Assembly (NCBI RefSeq): GCF_014650775.1
Contig: NZ_BMVP01000005.1
Span: forward strand, 372,001-436,000
Length of the DNA stretch: 64,000 nt
Origin: Streptomyces cirratus
GTDB taxonomy: Bacteria; Actinomycetota; Actinomycetes; Streptomycetales; Streptomycetaceae
Direction of reading: 5' to 3'
Shown here in pieces: positions 48,330 to 57,736 of the stretch (position 1 is the stretch's first letter; each line of letters opens with the position of its first letter). Position numbers and translations under genes: made by a program. The notes beneath the pieces were generated by a model. The model worked only from the letters and a program-made list of their open reading frames with translations. It did no database searches and had not been told where the DNA came from.

Positions 48330-49568
48330 TCAGTCGGCCAGCTCCGCCAGCACCGAGCGGAGCCGGTCCAGGGAGGCCTGGACGTGGGGCAGTTCCAGGG
48401 GGTGCCGGGCGTTGAGGGAGGCCAGCCGCTCCCCGGGCCCGGCGCCCAGCAGCGGTCCCGTCGACAGGCGCACTCGCAGCGCGTCGGGCGAGTCCGCGAA
48501 CCGCTGGCCGCCGGGCGTGGGCGCCCCCAGCCGGGCGCCGAGCCAGTCCTCCAGTTCCATCGCGTCGCCCACCCCGTGCCGGGCCAGCCCGGCCCGGAGC
48601 GGGGTGAGGTCCGCGTAGAGGTGGCGGCCGGCCTGCGGGGGCCGGGCGAACGCCCCGGCGACGAGCAGCTCGTGGTGCGCGGCGGTGGCCACCGCGCCGT
48701 GCAGGGCGGCGGCCGCGTAGGCCCGTTCGCCGACGGCGTCGGGTTCGTCGAGCGCGTGCGCGGCGGCCCCGGCGACCGGGCCGGCGACGAGCGCGCCGGT
48801 GGCGGTGAGGACGTCGAGCGTGCGTGCCCGCAGCCAGGTTCCGCGCGCGGTGCCGGGGAAGCGGACCACCGCCGCGGGCCAGCCGGCCGGCAGCAGGGAC
48901 CCGGACAGGTCGACCAGTACGGCGGCCCGGTCGGGGAGCATCTCGGCGGGGCTCAGCACCAGCGTCTCGTACGGCCGGTGCACGGTGTCCCGCCAGCTCT
49001 CGTCGCTGACCACGAACAGCCCGGCCGACTCGGCGGCCTCGCACGCCTCGCGGAGCATCTCGGGCGGCGGCACGGTGGCGGTCGGGTCGTCGGCGACGGA
49101 CAGCAGCAGGACGCGCGGGTCACCACCCTCGGCCCTTACCCGCCTCACGGTTTCGAGCAGGGCGTACGGGTCCGGTACGCCGCCGCACTCCGCGGGCGTC
49201 GGGACGTGGTAGGCCCGCCGTCCCAGCAGGCGGATCTGTGGGGTCCACCAGGCGGGACAGGGCCGGGGCAGCAGCACGTCGCCCCCGTACGCGCCGAGCA
49301 GCGCGAGCAGCAGACCTGGCGCGCCGGGGCCGGAGGCGACGTCCTCGGGCCGGGTGGGCAGTCCGCGCCGGGCCCAGAAGCCGCAGGCGGCCTCGCGGAC
49401 CGCGTCCCCGCCGCCCGGCGGCTCCGGGGTGGCCCGTCCGGCCGCCCGGGCGAGGACGGCGGTGAGTTCGGGCAGGACCGGGAGGCCGGGCTGCGGGGCG
49501 GGCGGCCCGTAGCGGACGTTGCCCCGCTCCTCCGCCGTGGTCCTCCGCGGCCCCGCCGTGCCCGACAT
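48330..49568 (-). CDS. Aminotransferase class I/II homologue lacking all lysines
   Basis: A 412-residue fold-type I PLP-enzyme homologue. The layout of aspartate-aminotransferase-like proteins is clear: S-D-E-S-W-R-D keeps the Asp that contacts the pyridine N, and R-V-R-L-S-T-G keeps the C-terminal substrate-binding Arg. The position of the catalytic Lys (normally S-F-S-K near V-L-V-D-L) reads D-L-S-G-S-L-L-P-A-G-W. The NPTG motif reads D-D-P-T-A-T-V. I find no lysine anywhere in the translation. PLP cannot form an internal aldimine here, so it is either a non-catalytic pseudoenzyme or performs another function. It is monocistronic; start ATG 49568. Confidence 0.85.
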   Translation of the reverse strand: MSGTAGPRRTTAEERGNVRYGPPAPQPGLPVLPELTAVLARAAGRATPEPPGGGDAVREAACGFWARRGLPTRPEDVASGPGAPGLLLALLGAYGGDVLLPRPCPAWWTPQIRLLGRRAYHVPTPAECGGVPDPYALLETVRRVRAEGGDPRVLLLSVADDPTATVPPPEMLREACEAAESAGLFVVSDESWRDTVHRPYETLVLSPAEMLPDRAAVLVDLSGSLLPAGWPAAVVRFPGTARGTWLRARTLDVLTATGALVAGPVAGAAAHALDEPDAVGERAYAAAALHGAVATAAHHELLVAGAFARPPQAGRHLYADLTPLRAGLARHGVGDAMELEDWLGARLGAPTPGGQRFADSPDALRVRLSTGPLLGAGPGERLASLNARHPLELPHVQASLDRLRSVLAELAD

Positions 49569-49873
49569 CGCGCCTCCGCCTTCCGTCGTTCCGCCGTCCG
49601 GTCCCCCCGGTCGCCCTCACCGCCGGATCATGCCCTTCATACGGTTGTTCACCCGTTGTCGCCCGCCCGGCCGCGTCGGCTTGGGCGCCCACCGGCCTCC
49701 GGCGCTGTCGGCCCCCACGAGGCCCACTGTCCTCGCACACCATTCGACCTGCCACCTTCCGGGGCCGATCCCTTGTCCGCAAAGCAGTGAGTCCACATGT
49801 CAATACGCATATCTCAGATGTCGAGCGGATCCCCTACGGTGATCACACGCTTCGACGAAGAGGAGTCACCGCC
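49569..49873. other. Divergent spacer before the methyltransferase
   Basis: A 305-bp spacer with no gene seen. The right third (about 49790-49860) is comparatively A+T-rich and contains TACGGT at 49834-49839, a possible -10 element, about 36 nt before the ATG. I could not assign a -35. Confidence 0.5.
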
Positions 49874-50686
49874 ATGAAGGAGCCCGTCGTCTACACGCAC
49901 GGCCACCACGAGTCGGTCCTGCGTTCGCACCGCTGGCGCACCGCCGAGAACTCGGCCGCGTACCTGATCGGTGAACTCCGTCCGGGCATGTCGGTCCTCG
50001 ACGTGGGCTGCGGTCCCGGCACCATCACCGCGGACCTGGCGGAACTGGTGTCCCCGGGCGGCCGGGTCACGGCGGTCGACTCGGCGGCGGGCGTACTGGA
50101 ACAGGCCCGGGCGTACGTGGAGCGGCGCGCACCCGCAGTGCCCGTCGAGTTCGCCACGGCGGACGTGCACGCGCTGGACTTCCCGGACGACACCTTCGAC
50201 GTGGTCCACGCACACCAGGTGCTCCAGCACGTCGGGGACCCGGTACGGGCGCTGCGCGAGATGCGGCGCGTGTGCCGGCCGGGCGGCGTCGTCGCGGCGC
50301 GGGACGCGGACTACGCGGCGATGACGTGGTTCCCCCGGACGCCGGGCCTGGAGGAGTGGCAGGGCCTATACCGGCGGGTGGCGCGGGCCAACGGCGGGGA
50401 GCCGGACGCGGGACGGCGGCTGCTGTCGTGGGCGCGGGCCGCCGGCTTCACCGAGGTGGCGGCCTCGGCGACGGCCTGGTGCTACGCCACCGCGGAGGAG
50501 GTCGCCTGGTGGTCCGGCCTGTGGGCGGACCGCACGACGGAGTCGGCGTACGCCGCGATCGCGACCTCCGGCGGCCACGCCACGGCGGCCGGACTGGCCG
50601 CGATCGCCGAGGCCTGGCACGCGTGGGGCGCGGCCCCGGACGCGTGGTTCTCGGTCCTGAACGGGGAGGTCCTGGCCCGCGCGTAG
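49874..50686 (+). CDS. Class I SAM-dependent methyltransferase (UbiE-like)
   Basis: A 270-residue methyltransferase. Motif I is V-L-D-V-G-C-G-P-G-T-I-T; V-T-A-V-D-S-A gives the acidic residue for the ribose; then L-D-F-P-D-D-T-F-D-V-V-H-A-H-Q-V-L-Q-H and C-R-P-G-G-V-V-A. The length and C-terminal domain resemble UbiE/Methyltransf_11/25 proteins annotated widely in Streptomyces; the substrate is unknown. ATG 49874 with GAAGAGGAG upstream. It is divergent from the aminotransferase homologue and converges on the DUF5107 gene. Confidence 0.93.
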   Translation: MKEPVVYTHGHHESVLRSHRWRTAENSAAYLIGELRPGMSVLDVGCGPGTITADLAELVSPGGRVTAVDSAAGVLEQARAYVERRAPAVPVEFATADVHALDFPDDTFDVVHAHQVLQHVGDPVRALREMRRVCRPGGVVAARDADYAAMTWFPRTPGLEEWQGLYRRVARANGGEPDAGRRLLSWARAAGFTEVAASATAWCYATAEEVAWWSGLWADRTTESAYAAIATSGGHATAAGLAAIAEAWHAWGAAPDAWFSVLNGEVLARA

Positions 50687-50741
50687 GGTCGGGGGCAGGG
50701 GCGCGCGCGGGAACGGGCCACAGGTTTCAGCAGGCCTGGCG

Positions 50742-52712
50742 TCAGGGCGACTTCGGCCGCATGCGGAAGTCGTAGGCCGGGGGCAGGGGGCGGTCCGTGA
50801 GGGTCGACCAGATCTGTTCCAGGGTCTCCTCCCCCTCGCGCAGGTCCGGCACCTCGAAGCCGTCCTCGAAGACCCTCCGGGCCGCGCCGAGGTGGCCCTC
50901 CGCCGCCAGCAGCCGCGCCGCGAGGAGCCGGAAGCGGCCGTGTTCGCGCAGGGCGGGCCGCAGCCGGTCCCAGACGGAACGGGCCTCGGTGAGGCGGCCG
51001 GCCGCCAGGAGGGCCGCGAGCGCCTCCCGCCCCAGCGCCGACTCCGCCGCGAGCCACGGTTCTGCGCCCCGGCTCTCCTGCGCCAGGTCGTCGAAGGCCT
51101 CCGTGTACCGGTCCGCGGCCCGTTCGGCGTCACCGGCCAGCGCGTCGGCCACCGCCAGGCACCTCAGCAGCGGCCACCGCGAGGGCGCGAGCGCCAGGCC
51201 CCGCTCCCAGCTGCGTACGGCCTGGGCCACGTCGCCGGCGTGCCACTGGGCGACACCCAGGTGGTACTCGGTCAGCGGGTCCGCGGGGGCGGTCTCCAGC
51301 ATGTCCCGCCAGTGCGGGGCCACCAGGGTGTCCCCCGGTGGGGCCACCCTGCGCGGGGCGGGGAAGACCCCCGTCCGCCACAGCTCCAGCCACGGCGCCT
51401 GGGCCTCCTCCAGCGTCGATTCCGGGAACGGGGTGCCGGGCAGCTTGAAACCGCCGCACAGCACCTCCAGCGCGCCCCACCCGGAGCCCGTCGCGAGCCG
51501 CTCCCCCGGTGTCTCGTCCGCCGAGCGGCGCCACGCCGCGTACGCCTCCTCCACCCGCTCGGCGGGCAGCGCGGCGTCCAGCGCCGCCGCGGCCGCGCCG
51601 CGCGCCGCCGCCCAGTCGGGGCCGTGCACGGCGGCGGGGTCCGCGTCGAGGGGCCCGTACGCCTCCAGCCAGTCGAACTCCGCCCCGGGCTCCAGGCGCA
51701 CGTGCTCCAGCTGGGTGCGGGCCAGCCCGGCCTGGATCTCGGCGTAGCCGCCCGTACCGGGCTCGGTGAGCCACTCCTGCCACCGCCGGCCGCCGTCGCC
51801 CGAGCCCCAGGTGAACAGCTTGCGCCCGCGCAGCAGCCCGGTGGAGGTCTGTACGAGCCCGCGGCCCTCGGCGTCGAGTGCGGCGATCCAGGGCCGCACG
51901 CCGTCCGGGACCTCGTAGAAGTAGTCGGCGGGGTGCGTGCTGCGCGGCGGGTACGTGCGGTCCGCGTCCTCCCACTCGGGGACCGGGATCCGCCGCAGCG
52001 AGCGCTCGTACCCGAAGTGCCAGGCCTCGTCCGCCGGGGCCAGCACCCGGCTGCCGGGGTCGTCGGGGACGGCGGTGTTGGACCACCAGTAGACGGGGGC
52101 GGGCCGCTCGTGCGGGTTGCGGACGCGGACGCCCACGTACAGGAACTCCGAGTCCTGCGGCAGCCACAGGTCCACCTGGAACGGCAGGTCCCGCAGCCGC
52201 TCCCACTCCCACAGCCGGACCATCTCGCCGCCGTCCGGCGCCGGGACGAGCGCGGCGTGCAGCGGGGCGCAGGACAAGGTGGTGTGGCCGGTCGCGCCGG
52301 TGTTCCATTCCACGCCGCCGGAGAACCAGGCTCCGTTGAGTGCGAAGTTCGCCGGCTGGAACACCGGGTTGCGGTAGAGGAGTTCGCGCCCGCTGGGGAG
52401 GTGCACCAGCGAGTGGATCCGCCCGCCGAGTCCGGGCAGTACGGTGACGCGCAGATGGGCGTTCTCGATGACCACCGCTTCGAAGTCCCGTTTGCGCCGG
52501 TCGCGCCGGTACCCGTCGCGGATCCGGACCGGCAGCAGTGAACGCAGCGGTTCGTAGCCGATCTGGCGGGCCATGTCGCGCGGCAGCCCACGGCGCGCCC
52601 GCTCGTCCAGTACGTGAACCTCGGCGGGCGCGCGCAGGGCGGGCAGGGGGTTCTCGGGGCCCAAGGGGGCGGCGGGGAGGGTGAGGAGAGCACGTCGGAC
52701 GGTGGTGGCCAT
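50742..52712 (-). CDS. DUF5107 (galactose-mutarotase-like) protein with C-terminal TPRs
   Basis: A 656-residue protein. Residues about 70-330 resemble the DUF5107 beta-sandwich (L-P-G-L-G-G-R-I-H-S-L, W-F-S-G-G-V-E-W-N, W-W-S-N-T-A-V-P), a fold related to aldose 1-epimerases. Residues about 470-640 contain tetratricopeptide-like repeats (Y-H-L-G-V-A-Q-W-H-A-G-D and W-E-R-G-L-A-L-A-P). I chose ATG 52712; an ATG five codons further upstream is possible. It follows the S9 peptidase gene on the same strand by 116 nt. Related TPR/DUF5107 proteins occur near carbohydrate genes, but a function is not established. Confidence 0.88.
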   Translation of the reverse strand: MATTVRRALLTLPAAPLGPENPLPALRAPAEVHVLDERARRGLPRDMARQIGYEPLRSLLPVRIRDGYRRDRRKRDFEAVVIENAHLRVTVLPGLGGRIHSLVHLPSGRELLYRNPVFQPANFALNGAWFSGGVEWNTGATGHTTLSCAPLHAALVPAPDGGEMVRLWEWERLRDLPFQVDLWLPQDSEFLYVGVRVRNPHERPAPVYWWSNTAVPDDPGSRVLAPADEAWHFGYERSLRRIPVPEWEDADRTYPPRSTHPADYFYEVPDGVRPWIAALDAEGRGLVQTSTGLLRGRKLFTWGSGDGGRRWQEWLTEPGTGGYAEIQAGLARTQLEHVRLEPGAEFDWLEAYGPLDADPAAVHGPDWAAARGAAAAALDAALPAERVEEAYAAWRRSADETPGERLATGSGWGALEVLCGGFKLPGTPFPESTLEEAQAPWLELWRTGVFPAPRRVAPPGDTLVAPHWRDMLETAPADPLTEYHLGVAQWHAGDVAQAVRSWERGLALAPSRWPLLRCLAVADALAGDAERAADRYTEAFDDLAQESRGAEPWLAAESALGREALAALLAAGRLTEARSVWDRLRPALREHGRFRLLAARLLAAEGHLGAARRVFEDGFEVPDLREGEETLEQIWSTLTDRPLPPAYDFRMRPKSP

Positions 52713-52828
52713 GAAGGAATGGAACACGCCGTACCGGCCGGTGCACAGGGGTTCCGCGGATCACCACCGGTCAGGATTACGCAAAGCGGTGGCCTACGGT
52801 CCGGTCGGCACCGCCCGGACGGGGTGCG

Positions 52829-54817
52829 TCAGGGCTCCAGTGGCAGCTCCGGAACGTCCGTGCGGTCGAGACCGAACACCTGGACGTAGAGGGAGAGTTC
52901 CGCTTCCAGGGCGCGGACCATGGTGTCCGCTCGCCGGAAGCCGTGCCCCTCGCCCTCGAAGGTGACGTAGGCGTGCGGCACCGAGTGGCCGCGCAGGGCG
53001 GCCAGGAAGCGCTCCGCCTGGGCCGGCGGGCAGACCGGGTCATCGAGGCCTTGCAACAGGACGAAGGGGGCGGTGATCCGGTCGGCGCGGGCCACCGGCG
53101 AGCGCTCGCGGCAGCGTACGCCCAGGGTCTGCGGCGGCCCGGCCAGGCCGTCGACGTAGTGGGACTCCAGGTCGTGGGTCTCCTCCGCGAAGCCCGTCAG
53201 GTCCAGCACGGGGTAGATGATCGCCGCGCAGGCGTACAGGTCGGTCGCGGCGAGGGAGGCCGCCGCCGTCCAGCCGCCCGCGCTGGCGCCGCGGATCGCG
53301 AGCCGGTCCGGGTCGGCGGTGCCCTCGGCGGCCAGCGCCCGGGCCACGGCCGCGCAGTCCTCCACGTCGACCACGCCCCACTGCTCGCGCAGCCGCTCGC
53401 GGTAGGCACGCCCGTAGCCGGAGGAGCCGCCGTAGTTCACCTCGACCACGCCGATGCCCCGCGAGGTGAAGTAGGCGATGTGCAGGTCCAGTACGGGCGG
53501 GACGTGGTCGGTGGGGCCGCCGTGGGCCCACACCACGTACGGGGGTAGTTCGTCGGCGGGCGCCGGCCGGTCGGGGTGGTGGGGCGGGTAGACGTGGGCG
53601 TGGATCTCCCGGCCGCCCGGGCCGAGGAAGGTGCGGCTCTGCGGCTCCGGGTAGTACGCGGGGTCCACGGGGTCCGCGGCCCGGGCGCCGATGACCCGCG
53701 CGTGGCCGGAGGCGGTGTCCAGCTCGACCACCTCGTAGCCGCTGCGCGGGCTGGCGGCGACCCCGTACACCCGGGTGTCGTGGACGGCGAGGGTGGGCTG
53801 CCAGGCCGTCCAGGGCCCGGCCGCGTCGACCAGGTCGCCGGTGTCGGGGTCGAGCACGCCGAGCACCGAGGAGCCCTGGCCGTGCAGGACGGCGACCAGC
53901 CGGTCCGGCAGCGGGACGAGCCAGCGCAGGCCCGGCTTCCACAGCGGGCCGCCGAACTCCTCCTCGCGCGGGCACAGGTTGACGGCCTCGCCGGTGGCCG
54001 GGTCGACGCGGTACGGGTTCCACCAGCCGCCGCGGTCGCTCACCGCGAGGAGGGTCCCGTCGGCGGCCCACTCCACCTGGGCCACGGCCTCGTCGGGGCC
54101 GCCGAGGACGGTGCGCGGCTCCACGAGGACTCCGGACCCGGTGACTTCGGCCAGCACCAGTTCGGTGCCGTCCCAGGGCATCCGCGGGTGGTCCCACACC
54201 AGCCGGGCCACGTACCGCCCGTCGGGTGAGATCCGGGGTCCGGTGGTGAAACGGTGCCGGTCGTCCGCCAGCTCCCGCACCAGGGACCGGTCGGCGGCGG
54301 CCGAACCGTCCAGCGGTACGGCGGCCGGCACGCGGCGTACGTCGGTGGGCGCCGGTCCGGTGAACTCCTCCAGCACGCACCACACCTCGCCGCCGCGCAG
54401 CACCGGGTCGGCCCAGCGCAGCCCGCCGCCGACCGCGGACAGGGGGGTGAGGGGCCTGGGCGGGGGGTTGCCGGGCGCGTCCGGCTCGTACGCGTACAGC
54501 CGCTGGTCGGCGTGGTGGACGAAGACCACCAGCGGGCCGCCGGTGGCGCGTTCGGTACCGGCCCACGGGCGGCCGCCGTACTCGGTGAGCCGGCTGCGGA
54601 CGTTCCAGGGCGCGTCCAGCACCGACCGCTCGGGGCCCCCGTCGGCGGGCCTGCGGACCAGGGTGCGGCGGCCGCCTTCGGCCGGCCGGGGTTCGGTCCA
54701 CCACACCTCGGGTCCCACGGTGCCCACGTACTCGGGGCGCCCGTCGAGCGAGGCGGCCAGCGCGGCGTCGATGGGCGAGGGCCAGCTCCCGTAGGACCCG
54801 GCCGGGGGTGCCGTCAT
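52829..54817 (-). CDS. S9-family prolyl oligopeptidase-like peptidase
   Basis: A 662-residue serine peptidase. Residues 1-400 form a beta-propeller; the rest is an alpha/beta-hydrolase. The nucleophile Ser lies in I-R-G-A-S-A-G-G-W, and the preceding H-G-G-P-T-D-H (oxyanion region) and G-G-S-S-G-Y-G-R-A-Y-R-E are family hallmarks. The Asp (G-L-D-D-P-V-C-P) and His (E-G-H-G-F) complete the triad. It probably cleaves short peptides in the cytoplasm, as there is no signal peptide. It lies 13 nt downstream of the M20 peptidase gene and is probably cotranscribed with it. Confidence 0.93.
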   Translation of the reverse strand: MTAPPAGSYGSWPSPIDAALAASLDGRPEYVGTVGPEVWWTEPRPAEGGRRTLVRRPADGGPERSVLDAPWNVRSRLTEYGGRPWAGTERATGGPLVVFVHHADQRLYAYEPDAPGNPPPRPLTPLSAVGGGLRWADPVLRGGEVWCVLEEFTGPAPTDVRRVPAAVPLDGSAAADRSLVRELADDRHRFTTGPRISPDGRYVARLVWDHPRMPWDGTELVLAEVTGSGVLVEPRTVLGGPDEAVAQVEWAADGTLLAVSDRGGWWNPYRVDPATGEAVNLCPREEEFGGPLWKPGLRWLVPLPDRLVAVLHGQGSSVLGVLDPDTGDLVDAAGPWTAWQPTLAVHDTRVYGVAASPRSGYEVVELDTASGHARVIGARAADPVDPAYYPEPQSRTFLGPGGREIHAHVYPPHHPDRPAPADELPPYVVWAHGGPTDHVPPVLDLHIAYFTSRGIGVVEVNYGGSSGYGRAYRERLREQWGVVDVEDCAAVARALAAEGTADPDRLAIRGASAGGWTAAASLAATDLYACAAIIYPVLDLTGFAEETHDLESHYVDGLAGPPQTLGVRCRERSPVARADRITAPFVLLQGLDDPVCPPAQAERFLAALRGHSVPHAYVTFEGEGHGFRRADTMVRALEAELSLYVQVFGLDRTDVPELPLEP

Positions 54818-54830
54818 CGCCCGGCCCCCG

Positions 54831-56204
54831 TCACAGGGTGCGCAGCGCGCGGTCGAGCACCCGGACCCCGAAGTGCAGGGCGTCCACGGGGACCCGTTCG
54901 TCCACGCCGTGGAAGAGGGCCCAGTAGTCGTAGCCGGGCGGCAGCTTGAGCGGGGAGAAGCCGTAGCCGGTGATGCCGAGCCGGGAGAACTGCTTGGCGT
55001 CGGTGCCGCCCGCCATGCAGAACGGCACCACGTGCCCTTCGGGGTCGAAGTGCTCGACGCTCTCGCGCAGGATCCCGTACGTCCGCCCGGTGACGGGGGC
55101 TTGGAGGGCCACTTCCCGGTGGTGGAACTCCCAGCGCACGTCGGGGCCGGTGAGTTCGTCGAGGGTCTCGATGAACTCGGCCTCGCCGCCGGGCAGCATG
55201 CGTCCGTCGACGTAGGCGGTGGCGTGCTCCGGGATGACGTTCAGCTTGTAGCCGGCGTTGAACATGGTCGGGTTGGCGCTGTTGCGGAGCGTGGCCCCGG
55301 CCAGCCCGGCGGCCGGGCCGAGTTTGCCGAGGAGCCCGTCGAGGTCGAAGTCGCGGGCGCGCGGGTCCACGGACAGGCCCTGGAGGGCGGCGAGTTCGGT
55401 GAGGCAGGCGACGACGGTGTCGGTGAGCCGGACGGGCCACTCGTGGGCGCCGATCCGGGCGACGGCCGCGGCGAGGCGGGTGACGGCGTTGGCGCGGTTG
55501 GGCTTGGATCCGTGTCCGGCGGTGCCGTGCGCGGTCAGCCTCAGCCAGGCGGTGCCGCGTTCACCCGCGGCGATCGGGTAGAGCGGCCGGCCGGGGCCGG
55601 CGTGCAGGGTGAAGGCGCCGGATTCGCTGATGCCCTCGGTGCAGCCCTCGAACAGGTGGGGGTGGTGGTCGGCGAGGAAACCCGATCCGTCGACCGCGCT
55701 GTCCTCCTCGTCGGCGGTGTAGGCGATCACGATGTCCCGGCGGGGCTTGGTGCCGGTGCGCGCCCAGGCCCGTACGACGGCCAGCATCATCGCGTCCATG
55801 TTCTTCATGTCGACGGCCCCGCGGCCCCAGACCACGCCGTCGCGGATCTCGCCGGAGAAGGGGTCCACGCTCCAGTCGGCGGCCTCGGCGGGGACGACGT
55901 CGAGGTGACCGTGGACGAGGAGGGCGTCGGCGGACGGGTCGCTGCCCTCGATCCGGGCGACCACGTTGGTCCGCCCCGGGGTGCGCTCCAGCAGTGCCGG
56001 CTCCAGCCCGGTGGCAGCGAGCCGCTCGGCGACGTACTCGGCGGCGGGCCGTTCCCGGCAGTCGCCGCCGCCGCGGTTGGTGGTGTCGATGCGGATGAGG
56101 CCGGAGGTGAACTCGACGGCTTCGTCCAGCGCCGTCCGGTCCACTGCCCCGCCCGTCGGGCCGTCGGTGGCGTGCATGGGCTGCGTGGGGTGCATGTCAG
56201 CCAT
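54831..56204 (-). CDS. M20/M25/M40-family metallopeptidase
   Basis: A 457-residue dizinc peptidase. The metal ligands appear as H-G-H-L-D-V-V-P, then V-W-G-R-G-A-V-D-M-K, with Glu-Glu in A-D-E-E-D-S and a late His (F-H-G-V-D-E-R). The family includes aminoacylases, dipeptidases and carboxypeptidases. ATG 56204 is the start; it overlaps the 3' end of the M55 gene by 8 nt, and the S9 gene begins 13 nt after its stop. The three genes thus form a tight peptidase operon. Substrate guess: small peptides, possibly D-amino acid containing, because of the M55 neighbour. Confidence 0.93.
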   Translation of the reverse strand: MADMHPTQPMHATDGPTGGAVDRTALDEAVEFTSGLIRIDTTNRGGGDCRERPAAEYVAERLAATGLEPALLERTPGRTNVVARIEGSDPSADALLVHGHLDVVPAEAADWSVDPFSGEIRDGVVWGRGAVDMKNMDAMMLAVVRAWARTGTKPRRDIVIAYTADEEDSAVDGSGFLADHHPHLFEGCTEGISESGAFTLHAGPGRPLYPIAAGERGTAWLRLTAHGTAGHGSKPNRANAVTRLAAAVARIGAHEWPVRLTDTVVACLTELAALQGLSVDPRARDFDLDGLLGKLGPAAGLAGATLRNSANPTMFNAGYKLNVIPEHATAYVDGRMLPGGEAEFIETLDELTGPDVRWEFHHREVALQAPVTGRTYGILRESVEHFDPEGHVVPFCMAGGTDAKQFSRLGITGYGFSPLKLPPGYDYWALFHGVDERVPVDALHFGVRVLDRALRTL

Positions 56205-57030
56205 ACTGCTCCTCCACGGCCGCCGAGACGACCGTCGTGACCGCCTTGAAGGTACGGATGCCCTCGTACATGGTCTCGCTGGTGTACGCGACCCGGCGCT
56301 CGCCCGAACGTGCGACGCCGGGGATCACCGTGGCGGCGGCCGGCAGGTGCTCGGCGTCGAACTCGACCTCGACGGTGAACGGGCCGTGCGCGTGGGGTTC
56401 GTGGCGGACGGCCAGGCGAATCGCCCGCTTGGCGGCGGTGCGGATGTCGGCGGCGGTGCGGGCGGGGGTGCGGCACACCGCCGCGTAGCGCGAGACGTGG
56501 TCCTTGACGGCGACGCTCTCCGCGCGGGGCGCGTAACCGGTGGCGTCGGCGCAGGTCAGGTCGTCTCCGGTGACGAGGACGACGGGGACGCCGTATTCGG
56601 CGACGACGTGGGCGTTCAGCAGCCCCTCGCTCGCGCGGGCCCCGTTGAGCCAGACTCCGGTGATGGTGTTGGCGAGGTAGGTGTGGGCGAGCACGCCCTC
56701 GGTGCCGGCTCCGGTGTGGTAGCCGACGAAGGCGATGCCGTCGACGTCGCCGTGCTGGACGCCCTCCACCATGGAGAGGGACTTGTGCCGGCCGGTGAGC
56801 ATCTCGGCGCGCTCGTCGAGCTGCTCCAGCAGCAGGTTGCGCATGGTCCAGTGGGCCTCGTTGACGAGCACCTCGTCGGCGCCGCCGTCGAAGAAGCCGA
56901 GGACGGCCGCGTTCACGTCGGAGGTGAACAGGGAGCGGCAGCGTTCCCACTGCGGGGTCCCGGGCAGTACGTCGGCGGGCCAGGTGACGCCGGTGGCGCC
57001 TTCCATGTCGGCGGAGATCAGGATCTTCAT
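56197..57030 (-). CDS. M55-family D-aminopeptidase (DppA-like)
   Basis: A 277-residue zinc aminopeptidase. I-S-A-D-M-E-G-A-T-G opens the protein with the first metal ligands; V-N-E-A-H-W-T-M-R-N, F-V-G-Y-H-T-G-A-G and L-V-T-G-D-D supply the others. Bacillus DppA removes N-terminal D-amino acids from small peptides (D-Ala-D-Ala, D-Ala-Gly-Gly), so peptidoglycan turnover is the natural context. ATG 57030 with an upstream promoter region of about 260 bp; it leads the operon with the M20 and S9 genes. Confidence 0.95.
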   Translation of the reverse strand: MKILISADMEGATGVTWPADVLPGTPQWERCRSLFTSDVNAAVLGFFDGGADEVLVNEAHWTMRNLLLEQLDERAEMLTGRHKSLSMVEGVQHGDVDGIAFVGYHTGAGTEGVLAHTYLANTITGVWLNGARASEGLLNAHVVAEYGVPVVLVTGDDLTCADATGYAPRAESVAVKDHVSRYAAVCRTPARTAADIRTAAKRAIRLAVRHEPHAHGPFTVEVEFDAEHLPAAATVIPGVARSGERRVAYTSETMYEGIRTFKAVTTVVSAAVEEQYG

Positions 57031-57292
57031 CGGGCCCCCCGGTCGGTCGGGTCGCGGACGATCCAGACTAGGCCCTGTACGGGCGATCTCTGAGGACCCG
57101 GCCCGCAGCGTCGGATGCAGGGCGTCCCAAGGCGGACGATCGCCCTCCTACCGGACGTACCCGGGCGACTGCGACCATGCGGGCAGGCGCCGCGCCCGAC
57201 GCCGCGGGGGCCGGCCCGGGCGGGCTCACCGGGAGCGGAATTCCACCCGAACCGGTGAGCCGCCCGGCGGCCCGGGCGGGGAACGGCCTTGC

Positions 57293-57736
57293 TCAGCCCT
57301 CGACTTCGGCCGCCAGGTTGGCGAGCACCGTGTCGTAGATGCGGCCGAGTCCCTTGGGGGCGAAGGTGCGCTCGAAGAAGCCGCCGACGCCCCCGGCGCC
57401 GTTCCACACGGTGGAGACGACGACCCTGGACTTGCCCTCGCCGGACGGGGTCACGGTCCAGGTGGTGACCATGGAGGAGTTGCGGTCCTTCTCCACGAGC
57501 TGTCCGTCGGTGGGCTCGCCGACCTCCAGCAGGCAGTCCCGTACGCGCTTGCTGGTGGCCTGGAGCTTCCAGTGGACCAGGGTGCCCTCGCCGTCGCCGC
57601 CCTCGCGCACCTCGTACTCGCTGAAGTGCTCGGGCAGCAGCTTGCCCCGGGTCCCGGTGTAGTCCGCAAGCGCGTCGAACACGGTCTCCGCGTCGGCCGC
57701 GATGATCCGCTCCGTGGTGGCCTCGACCTGCGCCAT
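57293..57736 (-). CDS. SRPBCC-family lipid-binding-like protein
   Basis: A 147-residue START/SRPBCC fold protein. The N-terminal strand A-E-T-V-F-D-A-L-A-D-Y and the long C-terminal helix (Y-D-T-V-L-A-N-L-A-A-E-V) frame a hydrophobic cavity; W-K-L-Q-A-T and V-S-T-V-W-N-G lie in the sheet. Members bind hydrophobic ligands or act as cyclases. ATG 57736 follows GGAGG. It is a monocistronic, 262 bp past the M55 gene start, and diverges from the hydrolase at 57940. No functional link is apparent. Confidence 0.88.
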   Translation of the reverse strand: MAQVEATTERIIAADAETVFDALADYTGTRGKLLPEHFSEYEVREGGDGEGTLVHWKLQATSKRVRDCLLEVGEPTDGQLVEKDRNSSMVTTWTVTPSGEGKSRVVVSTVWNGAGGVGGFFERTFAPKGLGRIYDTVLANLAAEVEG

